A stretch of 36,047 nucleotides of DNA from Alistipes sp. (GTDB taxonomy: Bacteria > Bacteroidota > Bacteroidia > Bacteroidales > Rikenellaceae), in assembly GCA_019422485.1 (NCBI GenBank), contig JAHZDG010000011.1:36651-72697 (forward strand). The letters are read 5' to 3'. The number at the start of each line of letters is the position of its first letter. Position 1 is the stretch's first letter. Under the pieces are notes generated by a model. It was not told the origin of the DNA and searched no databases. It saw nothing but the letters and a program-made list of their open reading frames with translations. Both the position numbers and the translations under genes were made by a program. Shown piece after piece: positions 23,714 through 31,219 of the stretch.

Positions 23714-24529
23714 ATGAGAAAATTACTTGTTTTGCTGTTATTGCTCCTGTCGGGTCAGCTGCTGACCGCTCAGGAAAAAATGGTTCGTCTGACCCGTTTC
23801 GAAGGCACCGATATTACCGGAGTGATCGCTGCCAGCGCTTTCAAAGTCGAACTGTACCAAGGAGAAGAGACCCGTGCCGAAGTGGAGATTCCGGCAGAAC
23901 TGGAAAGCAAACTTGAGTTCAACCTGGCCTCTGACGGATCGGTCAATCTGGGGCTCAAAGGGTTGTCACTGAAGAAAAACCAACAGCTGTCTGCCAAAAT
24001 ATATGTCAAGACACTGAAGGCCATCCGGGGACGCGGCTCCAGTCAGATTAAACTGGTCACCCCGGTGGAAGCAGACGGACTGGTCCTCGAGTTGAGCGGT
24101 TCGTCCGATTTGTCGGGCGAAGCCATCACGGTTCGGAATCAGATTGTAGCCGACTGCTCGGGTTCCAGCAACTGGAACGGTTCGGTTGAAACCCGACTGT
24201 TGCGGGCTACACTGAGCGGGGCCTCCAAAGCCACCCTGTCCCTCCAAGCCGACAATGCAGTTTGGGAACTCTCCGGCGCTTCGAATGCCACCCTGAACGG
24301 ATCCATCAAAACCGCCAACCTGACCGCCAAATCGGCCAGCTCAATCGAAGCCAAAGAGTGCACGATTGAATCGGCAACGGTAACGGCAACATCCGCTTCG
24401 GGCATCATGCTCGGTCAAACGACCGAATTGTCGGCGACAGCCAATAGCGCCTCGAAAATCCGTTATGCCGGAACGCCGAAAATCACCAAAATGGATACCT
24501 CCAGCGCCGCCTCCATCCAAAACTATTAA
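23714..24529 (+). CDS. Secreted GIN-domain (DUF2807) protein, copy 2
   Basis: Exported paralogue of the preceding gene, 271 residues. The start at 23714 gives a signal peptide (RKLLVLLLLLLSGQLLTA, then QEKM); the frame is open further upstream through copy 1, but the protein there is unrelated. The domain is a regular beta-helix with a repeated Ser-Gly/Ala-Ser turn roughly every 17-20 residues: LSGSSDLSG, CSGSSNWNG, LSGASKATL, LSGASNATLNG, KSASSIEA, TSASGIMLG, NSASKIRY. These turns are more regular than in copy 1, which suggests copy 1 is the more divergent. It is followed by a strong terminator, so the two genes form one unit. Confidence 0.85.
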   Translation: MRKLLVLLLLLLSGQLLTAQEKMVRLTRFEGTDITGVIAASAFKVELYQGEETRAEVEIPAELESKLEFNLASDGSVNLGLKGLSLKKNQQLSAKIYVKTLKAIRGRGSSQIKLVTPVEADGLVLELSGSSDLSGEAITVRNQIVADCSGSSNWNGSVETRLLRATLSGASKATLSLQADNAVWELSGASNATLNGSIKTANLTAKSASSIEAKECTIESATVTATSASGIMLGQTTELSATANSASKIRYAGTPKITKMDTSSAASIQNY

Positions 24530-24554
24530 TGGACAGCAACGAATCAACGTCATA

Positions 24555-24587
24555 AAAAAACAGCCTCTGTTTCAGAGGCTGTTTTTT
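24555..24587. terminator. Bidirectional terminator between the GIN genes and kdsA
   Basis: CAGCCTCTG (24561-24569) pairs with CAGAGGCTG (24573-24581) around TTT, flanked by an A-run on the left and a T-run on the right. It can therefore end both the plus-strand GIN transcript and the convergent kdsA transcript. Confidence 0.88.
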
Positions 24588-24682
24588 ATTCATCAGGTAT
24601 CGTTCCGGCGTATTGTCCTCCGTCTGAAAAAGAAAAGGATCAAGCCGTTTGCTTCAAACCTGCAACAGGAAGTAGAGTCAGA

Positions 24683-25513
24683 CTAACGAGGCGTAAACGT
24701 ATTGATCGTGCTTCGAATGGCCGTCAGACGTTCCAGCAACTCTTCCAACCGATTCAACGGCAACATGTTGGCCCCATCGCTTTTGGCGTTCGCCGGATCG
24801 GGATGGGTTTCCATGAAAAGACCGTCCACCCCTACCGCAACGGCTGCCCGTGCGATGGTCTCGATCATAGCCGGTTGACCGCCCGTGACGCCACTGGACG
24901 TATTGGGCTGCTGGAGCGAGTGCGTAACGTCCATCACCACCGGATAGCCCAAGGCCTGCATCGTGGGAATACCGCGCATATCTACGATCAGATCGTGATA
25001 ACCGAACATCGTTCCCCGGTCGGTGAGCATGATATGGGAATTACCGGCGTCACTCACCTTGCCGGCCGCAAAAGCCATCGCTTCCGGAGCCATGAATTGT
25101 CCTTTTTTGATATTGACCGGTTTGCCGGTACGGGCGGCTGCCACCAACAGATCGGTCTGGCGACTCAAAAAGGCCGGGATTTGCAGCACATCGACATATT
25201 CCGCCGCCATGGCCGCCTCTTCCGCACTGTGGATGTCGGTCACCACCGGAACCTGAAAACGTTCACGGATTTTGGCCAACAGTTCCAGCCCCTCCCGATC
25301 TCCGATTCCGGTAAAGGAATCCAGACGCGAACGGTTGGCTTTGCGATACGAAGCTTTGAAAATGTAGGGAATTTTCAGACGTTCGGTAACCCGGCAAGCT
25401 GTTTCGGCTACCTCCATCAGGACGGTTTCGTTTTCGACGACACAGGGGCCGGCCATCAGAAAAAACTGGCCGCTGTCGGTGTGTTTCAGATAGGGAATCG
25501 CTTCAAGTGTCAT
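24683..25513 (-). CDS. kdsA: 3-deoxy-D-manno-octulosonate 8-phosphate synthase, metal-dependent class
   Basis: Condenses phosphoenolpyruvate with arabinose 5-phosphate to Kdo8P, for the Kdo of lipopolysaccharide. It has 276 residues. The family motifs are MAGPCVVEN, KASYRKANRSR, VVTDIHS, DVLQIPAFLSRQTDL, KKGQFMAPE, DVTHSLQQPN and METHPDP. The Cys at residue 24 in AGPC is the metal ligand of the metal-dependent class (Aquifex type); the metal-independent E. coli type has Asn there. Convergent with the GIN pair; rarA lies 81 bases upstream on the same strand. kdsB and other Kdo genes are not in the window. Confidence 0.97.
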   Translation of the reverse strand: MTLEAIPYLKHTDSGQFFLMAGPCVVENETVLMEVAETACRVTERLKIPYIFKASYRKANRSRLDSFTGIGDREGLELLAKIRERFQVPVVTDIHSAEEAAMAAEYVDVLQIPAFLSRQTDLLVAAARTGKPVNIKKGQFMAPEAMAFAAGKVSDAGNSHIMLTDRGTMFGYHDLIVDMRGIPTMQALGYPVVMDVTHSLQQPNTSSGVTGGQPAMIETIARAAVAVGVDGLFMETHPDPANAKSDGANMLPLNRLEELLERLTAIRSTINTFTPR

Positions 25514-25594
25514 GGTATGCAGAATTTTATGTAAGGTCTTTTAACAAACTGAACGGAAAGTCCGGACGCTTTCTCCAAAACGGAAGGCATCGGG

Positions 25595-26869
25595 TTAATA
25601 TTTCCCTTTCCACAAGGTCCGGATCCGTCGGGCCATCTCTTCCTCCCGCGGATTTTCGCCCGGATTGTAAAATCGCCGGCCTTCCAAACCGCTGGGCATG
25701 AACTCCTGTTCGACAAAATGGCCCTCGTAATCGTGAGCATATTTATAATCGGCCCCATAACCCAGATTCTTCATCAGGGAAGTCGGTGCATTGCGGATAT
25801 GCAACGGCACCGGACGATCGGTCGTGTCGTGGTTCACCCATTGAAGCGCCTCCCCGATAGCTTGATAAGCCGAATTGCTCTTGGGGCTGGTTGCCAGATA
25901 GATGGTCGCCTCGGCCAGCGGAATCCGAGCCTCGGGCATACCGATCTTGTGCACGGTATCGAAACAGGCATTGGCCAACAACAAGGCGTTGGGATTGGCT
26001 AAGCCGATGTCTTCGGAGGCCAGAATCACCAGCCTGCGGGCAATGAATTTGGGATCTTCGCCCCCGCTCAGCATCCGGGCCAGGTAATAAACAGCGGCGT
26101 TGGGATCGCTGCCCCGCACCGACTTGATAAAGGCCGAAATGACGTCATAGTGCTGCTCGCCGTTTTTATCGTACAACGCAATGTTTTGCTGCAGGCAGTC
26201 GGTGACCTGCTGGTCGCTGATCACGATTTTCCCGTCAGTGGCATTGGACAAAATATCAATGATATTGAGCAGTTTGCGGGCATCTCCTCCACTGAAACGG
26301 AACAGAGCCGTCGTCTGTTGAACCTCCACCTGGCGAGCCTTAAGAATCGGATCCACCTGTATGGCACGATCCAGCAGCTTCTGCAGATCGGCCTCTTCCA
26401 TGGCCTTGAGCACATAGACTTGACACCGGGATAACAAAGGCGAAATGACTTCAAAGGAAGGGTTTTCGGTTGTAGCACCGATCAAGGTCACGATGCCCTG
26501 TTCGACGGCACCCAACAGCGAGTCCTGCTGCGATTTGGTGAAACGATGGATTTCGTCGATGAACAAAAACGGAGCCGGAGCATTGAAGAACTGGCTTTTA
26601 CGAGCCTGTTCGATCACCTCGCGCACCTCCTTGACCCCGGAGCTGATCGCCGACAGGGTGAACATCCGACGTTCCAGAGCCGTAGCCACCAATCGGGCCA
26701 AGGTGGTCTTCCCTACCCCCGGTGGCCCCCACAAAATGAACGAAGGCACATTTCCGGTCTCGAGAAACTTGCGGAACACCCCGTCCGGACCGACCAGGTG
26801 GTTTTGTCCGATGTATTCGTCCAGGGTTTGGGGCCGGAGTCGTTCGGCCAACGGAATATTGCTTTGCAT
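25595..26869 (-). CDS. rarA: Replication-associated recombination protein A (RarA/MgsA), AAA+ ATPase
   Basis: Clamp-loader-like AAA+ ATPase acting at stalled replication forks. It has 424 residues: LAERLRPQTLDEYIGQNHLVG at the start, Walker A GPPGVGKT (48-55), Walker B FLFIDEIHRF (101-110), sensor-1 IGATTENPSFE, arginine-finger region LLSRCQVY, then the C-terminal tetramerisation part with ARMLSGGEDPKFIARRLVILASEDIGLANP, diagnostic for RarA. The gene is followed by kdsA with no terminator between. A weak TATTTTTG at 26969-26976 (minus) is the only promoter candidate and is 100 bases away. Confidence 0.96.
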   Translation of the reverse strand: MQSNIPLAERLRPQTLDEYIGQNHLVGPDGVFRKFLETGNVPSFILWGPPGVGKTTLARLVATALERRMFTLSAISSGVKEVREVIEQARKSQFFNAPAPFLFIDEIHRFTKSQQDSLLGAVEQGIVTLIGATTENPSFEVISPLLSRCQVYVLKAMEEADLQKLLDRAIQVDPILKARQVEVQQTTALFRFSGGDARKLLNIIDILSNATDGKIVISDQQVTDCLQQNIALYDKNGEQHYDVISAFIKSVRGSDPNAAVYYLARMLSGGEDPKFIARRLVILASEDIGLANPNALLLANACFDTVHKIGMPEARIPLAEATIYLATSPKSNSAYQAIGEALQWVNHDTTDRPVPLHIRNAPTSLMKNLGYGADYKYAHDYEGHFVEQEFMPSGLEGRRFYNPGENPREEEMARRIRTLWKGKY

Positions 26870-27139
26870 ATCGTTATTCGGTCATCGCGGAAAAGGTTTC
26901 ATCAAGCATTCGTCACAAAACACCCGATGAAAGTGCGCAACCACTGAAAACAGCCCTGCGCCTCTGGACAAAAATACAAATAATATCCGGAGATTCACCG
27001 CCGCCCCCTCATCTCAACCTTCCCACCCAGGGATAAAACCCCGTTCCAAGCAAGAACTTTTCCGGAAACGATTTAGCAGCAGGGCCTTCTCCTCCGGAAA
27101 TAAAGCCCCCGGGATATGCGAATCTCGAATAGTTTTATT

Positions 27140-27147
27140 TATCTTTG
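27140..27147 (+). promoter_or_regulatory. Probable -7 box of pdxA
   Basis: TATCTTTG fits TAnnTTTG and lies 21 bases before the pdxA ATG. No convincing TTTG is seen at -33. The rest of the 300-base gap back to rarA (26870-27139) shows nothing I can name. Confidence 0.5.
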
Positions 27148-27168
27148 TGTTTCATAACGCAGTAAAAA

Positions 27169-28263
27169 ATGAGTGACATCAAAATAAAAGTAGGAATTAC
27201 CCAGGGCGACCCCAACGGCATCGGATGGGAAGTGATCATCAAGGCACTCGCCGATTCGCGTATGGGCGAATTCTGCATCCCGATCATCTACGGATCTCCC
27301 AAGGCAGCCTCGTTTTACCGGAAAACCCTCAAAGACGTCGAGAACTTCAACTATACGGTGATCTCGCGCGCCTCTGAAGCCCAACCCAAACGCATCAACG
27401 TGGTGGATTGCTGCTCCGGAGACGTCAAGGTCGAACCCGGTGTTCTCAGCGCCGAAGCCGGCACCTGGGCTATCGAAGCTCTGCAAGCCGCCGCAGCTGA
27501 CCTGAAAGCCGGCTACATTGACGTCGTAGTCACCGCTCCCATCAACAAAGAGAGCGTCCAACAAGCCGGATTCGGATTTACGGGTCATACCGAATTTTTC
27601 GCAGCCACTTTCGGCGGCGACCCTTTGATGCTCATGTGCAGCGAATGGCTGAAAGTCGGATTGGAAACCATCCATATTCCGCTTTCCGAAATCACGGAAC
27701 AAATCTCGCAGGAGCGCATTATCGCCTCATTGAAACGCCTGCGGGAAAGCCTGATCCGCGATTTTTCCATCCATGAACCTCGCATCGCCGTTCTCTCCCT
27801 CAACCCCCATAACGGAGACGGAGGATTGATGGGCGACCAGGAACAAACCATCATCACCCCGGCCATCCAGGCCGCTCAACAGGATCACATCCTGGCCTTC
27901 GGGCCTTTTGCCGCCGACGGATTCTTTGCCGCGGCCGGATACACCAAGTACGACGCCGTACTGGCCATGTATCACGATCAGGGACTGGCCCCCTTCAAGG
28001 CCCTGTCGAATGACGGCGTGAACTTCACCGCCGGTCTGGAGGTCGTACGGACCAGTCCGGCCCACGGCGTAGGCTTCGACATCGCCGGCAAAGATCAGGC
28101 CGATCCGACTTCGATGCGTCAGGCCATCTATCTGGCCATGGACGTATGGCGCAACCGAAAACTGCACGCCCGCATCACCGCCAATCCGCTGCAGAAGTTC
28201 AAACGCGAAACCGGAGCCGATGTTTCGGTGGCCGACCTGCCTGACGATACGCCGCAGGATTGA
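27169..28263 (+). CDS. pdxA: 4-hydroxythreonine-4-phosphate dehydrogenase
   Basis: NAD-dependent, metal-requiring enzyme of the DXP-dependent vitamin B6 route. It oxidises 4-phosphohydroxy-L-threonine, which decarboxylates to the substrate of PdxJ. It has 364 residues, with VGITQGDPNGIGWEVI (8-23), VVTAPINKESVQQAGFGFTGHTEFFA holding metal and substrate residues, LSLNPHNGDGG, MYHDQGLAPFKAL with the conserved His-Asp, and TSPAHGVGFDIAGK near the end. The length and C-terminal extension fit the Bacteroidota form. pdxJ is not adjacent. thrS follows after 110 bases containing an inverted repeat. Confidence 0.97.
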   Translation: MSDIKIKVGITQGDPNGIGWEVIIKALADSRMGEFCIPIIYGSPKAASFYRKTLKDVENFNYTVISRASEAQPKRINVVDCCSGDVKVEPGVLSAEAGTWAIEALQAAAADLKAGYIDVVVTAPINKESVQQAGFGFTGHTEFFAATFGGDPLMLMCSEWLKVGLETIHIPLSEITEQISQERIIASLKRLRESLIRDFSIHEPRIAVLSLNPHNGDGGLMGDQEQTIITPAIQAAQQDHILAFGPFAADGFFAAAGYTKYDAVLAMYHDQGLAPFKALSNDGVNFTAGLEVVRTSPAHGVGFDIAGKDQADPTSMRQAIYLAMDVWRNRKLHARITANPLQKFKRETGADVSVADLPDDTPQD

Positions 28264-28335
28264 TTTTCCCGGTCAAAAACCGCAATCAACGTACAACCGT
28301 ATCACATTTTTTGTACATTTAACCAGCATAACCAC

Positions 28336-28355
28336 GGTACAGTTTGTATTGTACC
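28336..28355 (+). repeat. Inverted repeat in the thrS leader
   Basis: GGTACA (28336-28341) and TGTACC (28350-28355) form a perfect palindrome with an eight-base spacer, 18 bases before the thrS ATG. GTACA also occurs at 28291-28295 and 28313-28317. This could be an operator or an RNA hairpin. No T-box or known ThrRS leader is recognised. Confidence 0.4.
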
Positions 28356-28373
28356 ATTAATATAAGTATCATC

Positions 28374-29078
28374 ATGATTAAAATTACTTTTCCTGACGGC
28401 GGCGTTCGTGAGTACGCCAAGGGAACGACTCCGATGCAGATCGCCGAAAGCATCAGCCCCCGCTTAGCGCAGGAGGTTCTGGCGGCATCGGTCAACGGTC
28501 AGACGACCGATCTGAACCGTCCGATCGAAGAAGATGCTCAATTTAAACTCTACAAGTGGGAAGATGCCGAAGGTAAACACGCTTTCTGGCACTCATCATC
28601 CCACCTGCTGGCCGAAGCGCTCGAATCGCTCTATCCGGGCATCAAGTTCGGGATCGGACCCAGCATCGAAAACGGATTCTACTACGACGTGGACTCTCCG
28701 GTGCCCATCACCGAAGCCGACCTGCCCCGTATCGAAAAGAAAATGGAAGAGTTGGCCCGGACCAAAGAACCCATCGTTCGTCGCGAAGTGTCCAAAGCCG
28801 AAGCGCTGGACACCTACACCAAGAAAGGCGATGAATACAAGGTGGAACTGATCGAAGGGCTCGAAGACGGAACCATCAGCTTCTATACCAACGGCAACTT
28901 CACCGATTTGTGCCGGGGACCGCACCTGCCCAATATGGGCCCGATCAAGGCCATCAAACTGACGTCGATCGCCGGTGCTTACTGGCGCGGGGATGAGAAG
29001 AACAAGATGCTGACCCGTATCTACGGGATCACCTTCCCAAAGAAGTCGATGCTGGACGAATACCTGGCTATGATCTAA
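28374..29078 (+). CDS. ThrRS N-terminal part: TGS and SAD editing domains (234 residues)
   Basis: If the TAA is real, this is the first product. I start it at the ATG at 28374 (IKITFPDGG, the usual TGS start) and not at 28344. It contains the TGS domain (about 1-62) and the editing (SAD) domain, with FWHSSSHLLAEAL (the HxxxH zinc-like motif that clears Ser-tRNAThr) and DLCRGPHLPN (the C-x-x-x-H partner). It ends in the linker helix, so the folded editing domain is complete. Free-standing ThrRS editing proteins are known in some archaea. Confidence 0.55.
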   Translation: MIKITFPDGGVREYAKGTTPMQIAESISPRLAQEVLAASVNGQTTDLNRPIEEDAQFKLYKWEDAEGKHAFWHSSSHLLAEALESLYPGIKFGIGPSIENGFYYDVDSPVPITEADLPRIEKKMEELARTKEPIVRREVSKAEALDTYTKKGDEYKVELIEGLEDGTISFYTNGNFTDLCRGPHLPNMGPIKAIKLTSIAGAYWRGDEKNKMLTRIYGITFPKKSMLDEYLAMI

Positions 29079-29117
29079 GAGGCCAAGAAACGCGACCACC
29101 GCAAACTGGGCCGCGAA

Positions 29118-30317
29118 TTGGAACTGTTCGCCTTCTCTCCGCGGGTAGGGGCCGGTCTGCCGCTGTGGTTGCCCAAAGGAGCGGCCCTGCGTGAACGCCT
29201 GGAACACTTCCTGCGTAACGTACAGAAACAATACGGCTACCTACCGGTTATCACGCCCCATATCGGGATGAAAGACCTGTACGTTACCTCGGGACACTAC
29301 GCCAAATACGGCAAGGACTCTTTCCAGCCGATCCACACCCCGGACGACAGCGAAGAATTCCTGCTCAAACCGATGAACTGCCCGCACCACTGCGAAATTT
29401 ACCGTTTCAAACCGCGTTCCTACCGGGATCTGCCTCTGCGTCTGGCCGAGTTCGGTACGGTGTATCGTTACGAACAGAGCGGTGAATTGCACGGGTTGAC
29501 TCGTGTACGTGGATTTACCCAGGACGATGCCCACATCTTCTGCCGTCCCGACCAGCTCAAAGACGAGTTCAACAAGGTGATCGACATCGTGTTGTATATT
29601 TTCAAGACGCTGAAATTCGAGGACTATACGGCTCAGATTTCGTTGCGTGACCCCGAACACAAGGAAAAATACATCGGTACCGACGAAAACTGGGAAAAAG
29701 CCGAACAGGCCATCATCGAATCAGCCGCCGAAAAAGGCCTCAACACCGTGGTAGAATTGGGCGAAGCCGCTTTCTACGGCCCGAAACTCGACTTCATGGT
29801 GCGCGACGCCCTGGGACGCAAATGGCAGCTGGGTACCATCCAGGTGGACTACAACCTGCCGGAGCGTTTCGATCTGACCTACAAAGGTGCCGACGACCAG
29901 TTGCATCGCCCGATCATGATCCACCGGGCTCCGTTCGGTTCGATGGAACGCTTTGTCGCCCTGTTGCTGGAACACACCGGCGGTAAATTCCCGTTGTGGC
30001 TGGCTCCCGAACAGGTTGTCGTATTGCCGATTAGCGAAAAATTCAACGATTACGCCGAAAAAGTTTCAAATTATTTAAATAATTCCGATATTCGCGCACA
30101 AGTCGATGACCGTAACGAAAAGATCGGTCGTAAGATACGCGACAACGAACTGAAACGAATCCCCTTCCTGCTGATCGTCGGCGAAAAGGAACAGGAAAAC
30201 AACCAGGTATCGTTGCGCGTTCAGGGCGAAGGAGACAAAGGTTCAATGACCCTTGATGATTTTGTAGCTCTGGTGCGTGAAAGCGTAAGCAAAGAGATCG
30301 AAAAAATTCAACAGTAA
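29118..30317 (+). CDS. ThrRS C-terminal part: class II catalytic core and anticodon-binding domain
   Basis: This is the second half of the interrupted thrS. The frame is open from 29079. The first usable start codon is a TTG at 29118 (ELFAFSPRVGAGLPLWLPKG), and the first ATG is only at about 29268, inside the catalytic domain. Class II motifs are intact: motif 1 around GAALRERLEHFLRN, LLKPMNCPHHCEIY with the zinc Cys, motif 2 FRYEQSGELHGLTRVRGFTQDDAH-like residues, motif 3 HRAPFGSMERFVALLLEH, and the anticodon domain WLAPEQVVVLPIS to the end. No Shine-Dalgarno lies before the TTG. Confidence 0.55.
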   Translation: MELFAFSPRVGAGLPLWLPKGAALRERLEHFLRNVQKQYGYLPVITPHIGMKDLYVTSGHYAKYGKDSFQPIHTPDDSEEFLLKPMNCPHHCEIYRFKPRSYRDLPLRLAEFGTVYRYEQSGELHGLTRVRGFTQDDAHIFCRPDQLKDEFNKVIDIVLYIFKTLKFEDYTAQISLRDPEHKEKYIGTDENWEKAEQAIIESAAEKGLNTVVELGEAAFYGPKLDFMVRDALGRKWQLGTIQVDYNLPERFDLTYKGADDQLHRPIMIHRAPFGSMERFVALLLEHTGGKFPLWLAPEQVVVLPISEKFNDYAEKVSNYLNNSDIRAQVDDRNEKIGRKIRDNELKRIPFLLIVGEKEQENNQVSLRVQGEGDKGSMTLDDFVALVRESVSKEIEKIQQ

Positions 30318-30403
30318 CCGGTCAATAGAAGACGTTTTCTCTCAGAAGGAACGATTTTTGCAGGAACGTCTCCCGTTGACTCAGTGAAGAACATAACCAA
30401 TTT

Positions 30404-30409
30404 AGGAGG
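30404..30409 (+). promoter_or_regulatory. Strong Shine-Dalgarno AGGAGG before infC
   Basis: AGGAGG lies eight bases before the ATA codon at 30418. Full Shine-Dalgarno sites are rare in this window, and Bacteroidota ribosomes generally make little use of them. The site overlaps an in-frame TAG (30403-30405), which bounds the infC frame upstream. Confidence 0.7.
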
Positions 30410-30417
30410 ACAAAACT

Positions 30418-30990
30418 ATAGCTATTCCAAAAAGACCCAGTCCGCGGCCTAGTGTTCGGGGCAGGATGCCCGAGAAAGAGGCTGCACACAAGATCAACGA
30501 TAAAATTACCGCTCAACAGGTTCGCCTGGTGGGTGACAATATCGAAGCATCGATGGTAGTGTCGTTGCGTGACGCTCTGAAAATGGCTGACGAAATGGGC
30601 CTCGACCTGGTGGAAATCTCCCCCAACGCCGAGCCTCCCGTATGCCGGATCGTTGACTACCAGAAATTTCTGTACCAACAGAAAAAGAAGGCCAAAGAAA
30701 TCAAGGCCAAACAGACCAAAGTGGTGGTCAAGGAGATCCGTTTCGGTCCGAATACCGACGATCACGACTATAACTTTAAACTCAAACATGCCGAAAACTT
30801 CCTGAAGGAAGGAGCAAAAGTGAAGTCGTACGTCTTTTTCCGCGGTCGTCAGATCGTGTTCAAAGATCAGGGAGAAATCCTCTTGCTGCGCTTTGCGACC
30901 GATCTGGAAGAGTGGGGCAAAGTGGAACAGATGCCGAAACTCGAAGGCAAACGCATGATTATGATGCTGGCTCCTAAACCCAAAAAGTAA
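30418..30990 (+). CDS. infC: Translation initiation factor IF-3, non-ATG start
   Basis: Binds the 30S subunit, prevents premature 50S joining and rejects non-AUG starts. The core is unmistakable: HKINDKITAQQVRLVGDN, LVEISPNAEPPVCRIVDYQKFLYQQKKK (N domain and linker), then VVVKEIRFGPNTDDHDYNFKLKHAENFL and KRMIMMLAPKPKK. The first ATG (30466) would cut off a basic lead-in (AIPKRPSPRPSVRGR) whose like precedes the core in related proteins. Only the ATA at 30418 is correctly spaced from AGGAGG; ATT at 30424 is the other candidate. A rare start is the classical means of IF-3 autoregulation. It gives 190 residues. rpmI and rplT do not follow; a terminator does. Confidence 0.93.
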   Translation: MAIPKRPSPRPSVRGRMPEKEAAHKINDKITAQQVRLVGDNIEASMVVSLRDALKMADEMGLDLVEISPNAEPPVCRIVDYQKFLYQQKKKAKEIKAKQTKVVVKEIRFGPNTDDHDYNFKLKHAENFLKEGAKVKSYVFFRGRQIVFKDQGEILLLRFATDLEEWGKVEQMPKLEGKRMIMMLAPKPKK

Positions 30991-31030
30991 AAAGCTGACT
31001 CCGTGAGGAGTACACCTTACATCAACTGAT

Positions 31031-31065
31031 AAAAAACGAGTCTTCCTTTCGGAGACTCGTTTTTT
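31031..31065 (+). terminator. Rho-independent terminator of thrS-infC
   Basis: CGAGTCT (31037-31043) pairs with AGACTCG (31053-31059), continued by CC/GG with one bulged T, closing on TTTC. An A-run precedes it and six T follow. It closes the transcript directly after infC. Confidence 0.85.
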
Positions 31066-31219
31066 ATTTCTACCGAGGAGTAACTTTCAGAGACAGACTT
31101 TTCCAAGCCCCATGAAACGCATCCTGTTCTTTTGCCCCCTTTGAAGCTATCGCCTATCAGGACTGACAAGCCTTCCGGGACCCTCACAGGATATTCACCC
31201 CTTATATAATAAGAAAGAA

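Larger units (their letters stand above)
28374..30317 (+). pseudogene. thrS: Threonyl-tRNA synthetase gene interrupted by one in-frame TAA
   Basis: Taken as one reading frame this is a full 648-codon thrS; the only defect is TAA at codon 235 (29076-29078). Both sides keep the same frame and normal family sequence: YLAMI-stop-EAKKRDHRKLG, where relatives have Glu (or a similar residue) at the stop. A single G to T change in GAA would explain it. ThrRS is essential and no second thrS is seen here. So this is a sequencing or assembly error, a very recent mutation, or a split or read-through gene. Other genes here end in TAA, so TAA is not reassigned. infC follows. Confidence 0.8.

Noticed and set aside
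17778..24529. Reading the Clp, phosphoesterase, barrel and GIN genes as one new defence system
   Set aside because: The GIN pair is on the other strand with its own terminator, no nuclease, toxin or sensor module is seen, and there are no signs of transfer. Only the barrel-lipoprotein pair has direct evidence of coupling.
30466..30990. ATG at 30466 as the start of infC
   Set aside because: It has no correctly placed Shine-Dalgarno while ATA at 30418 does, and the residues before it look like part of the protein. It remains a fallback if peptide data say so.
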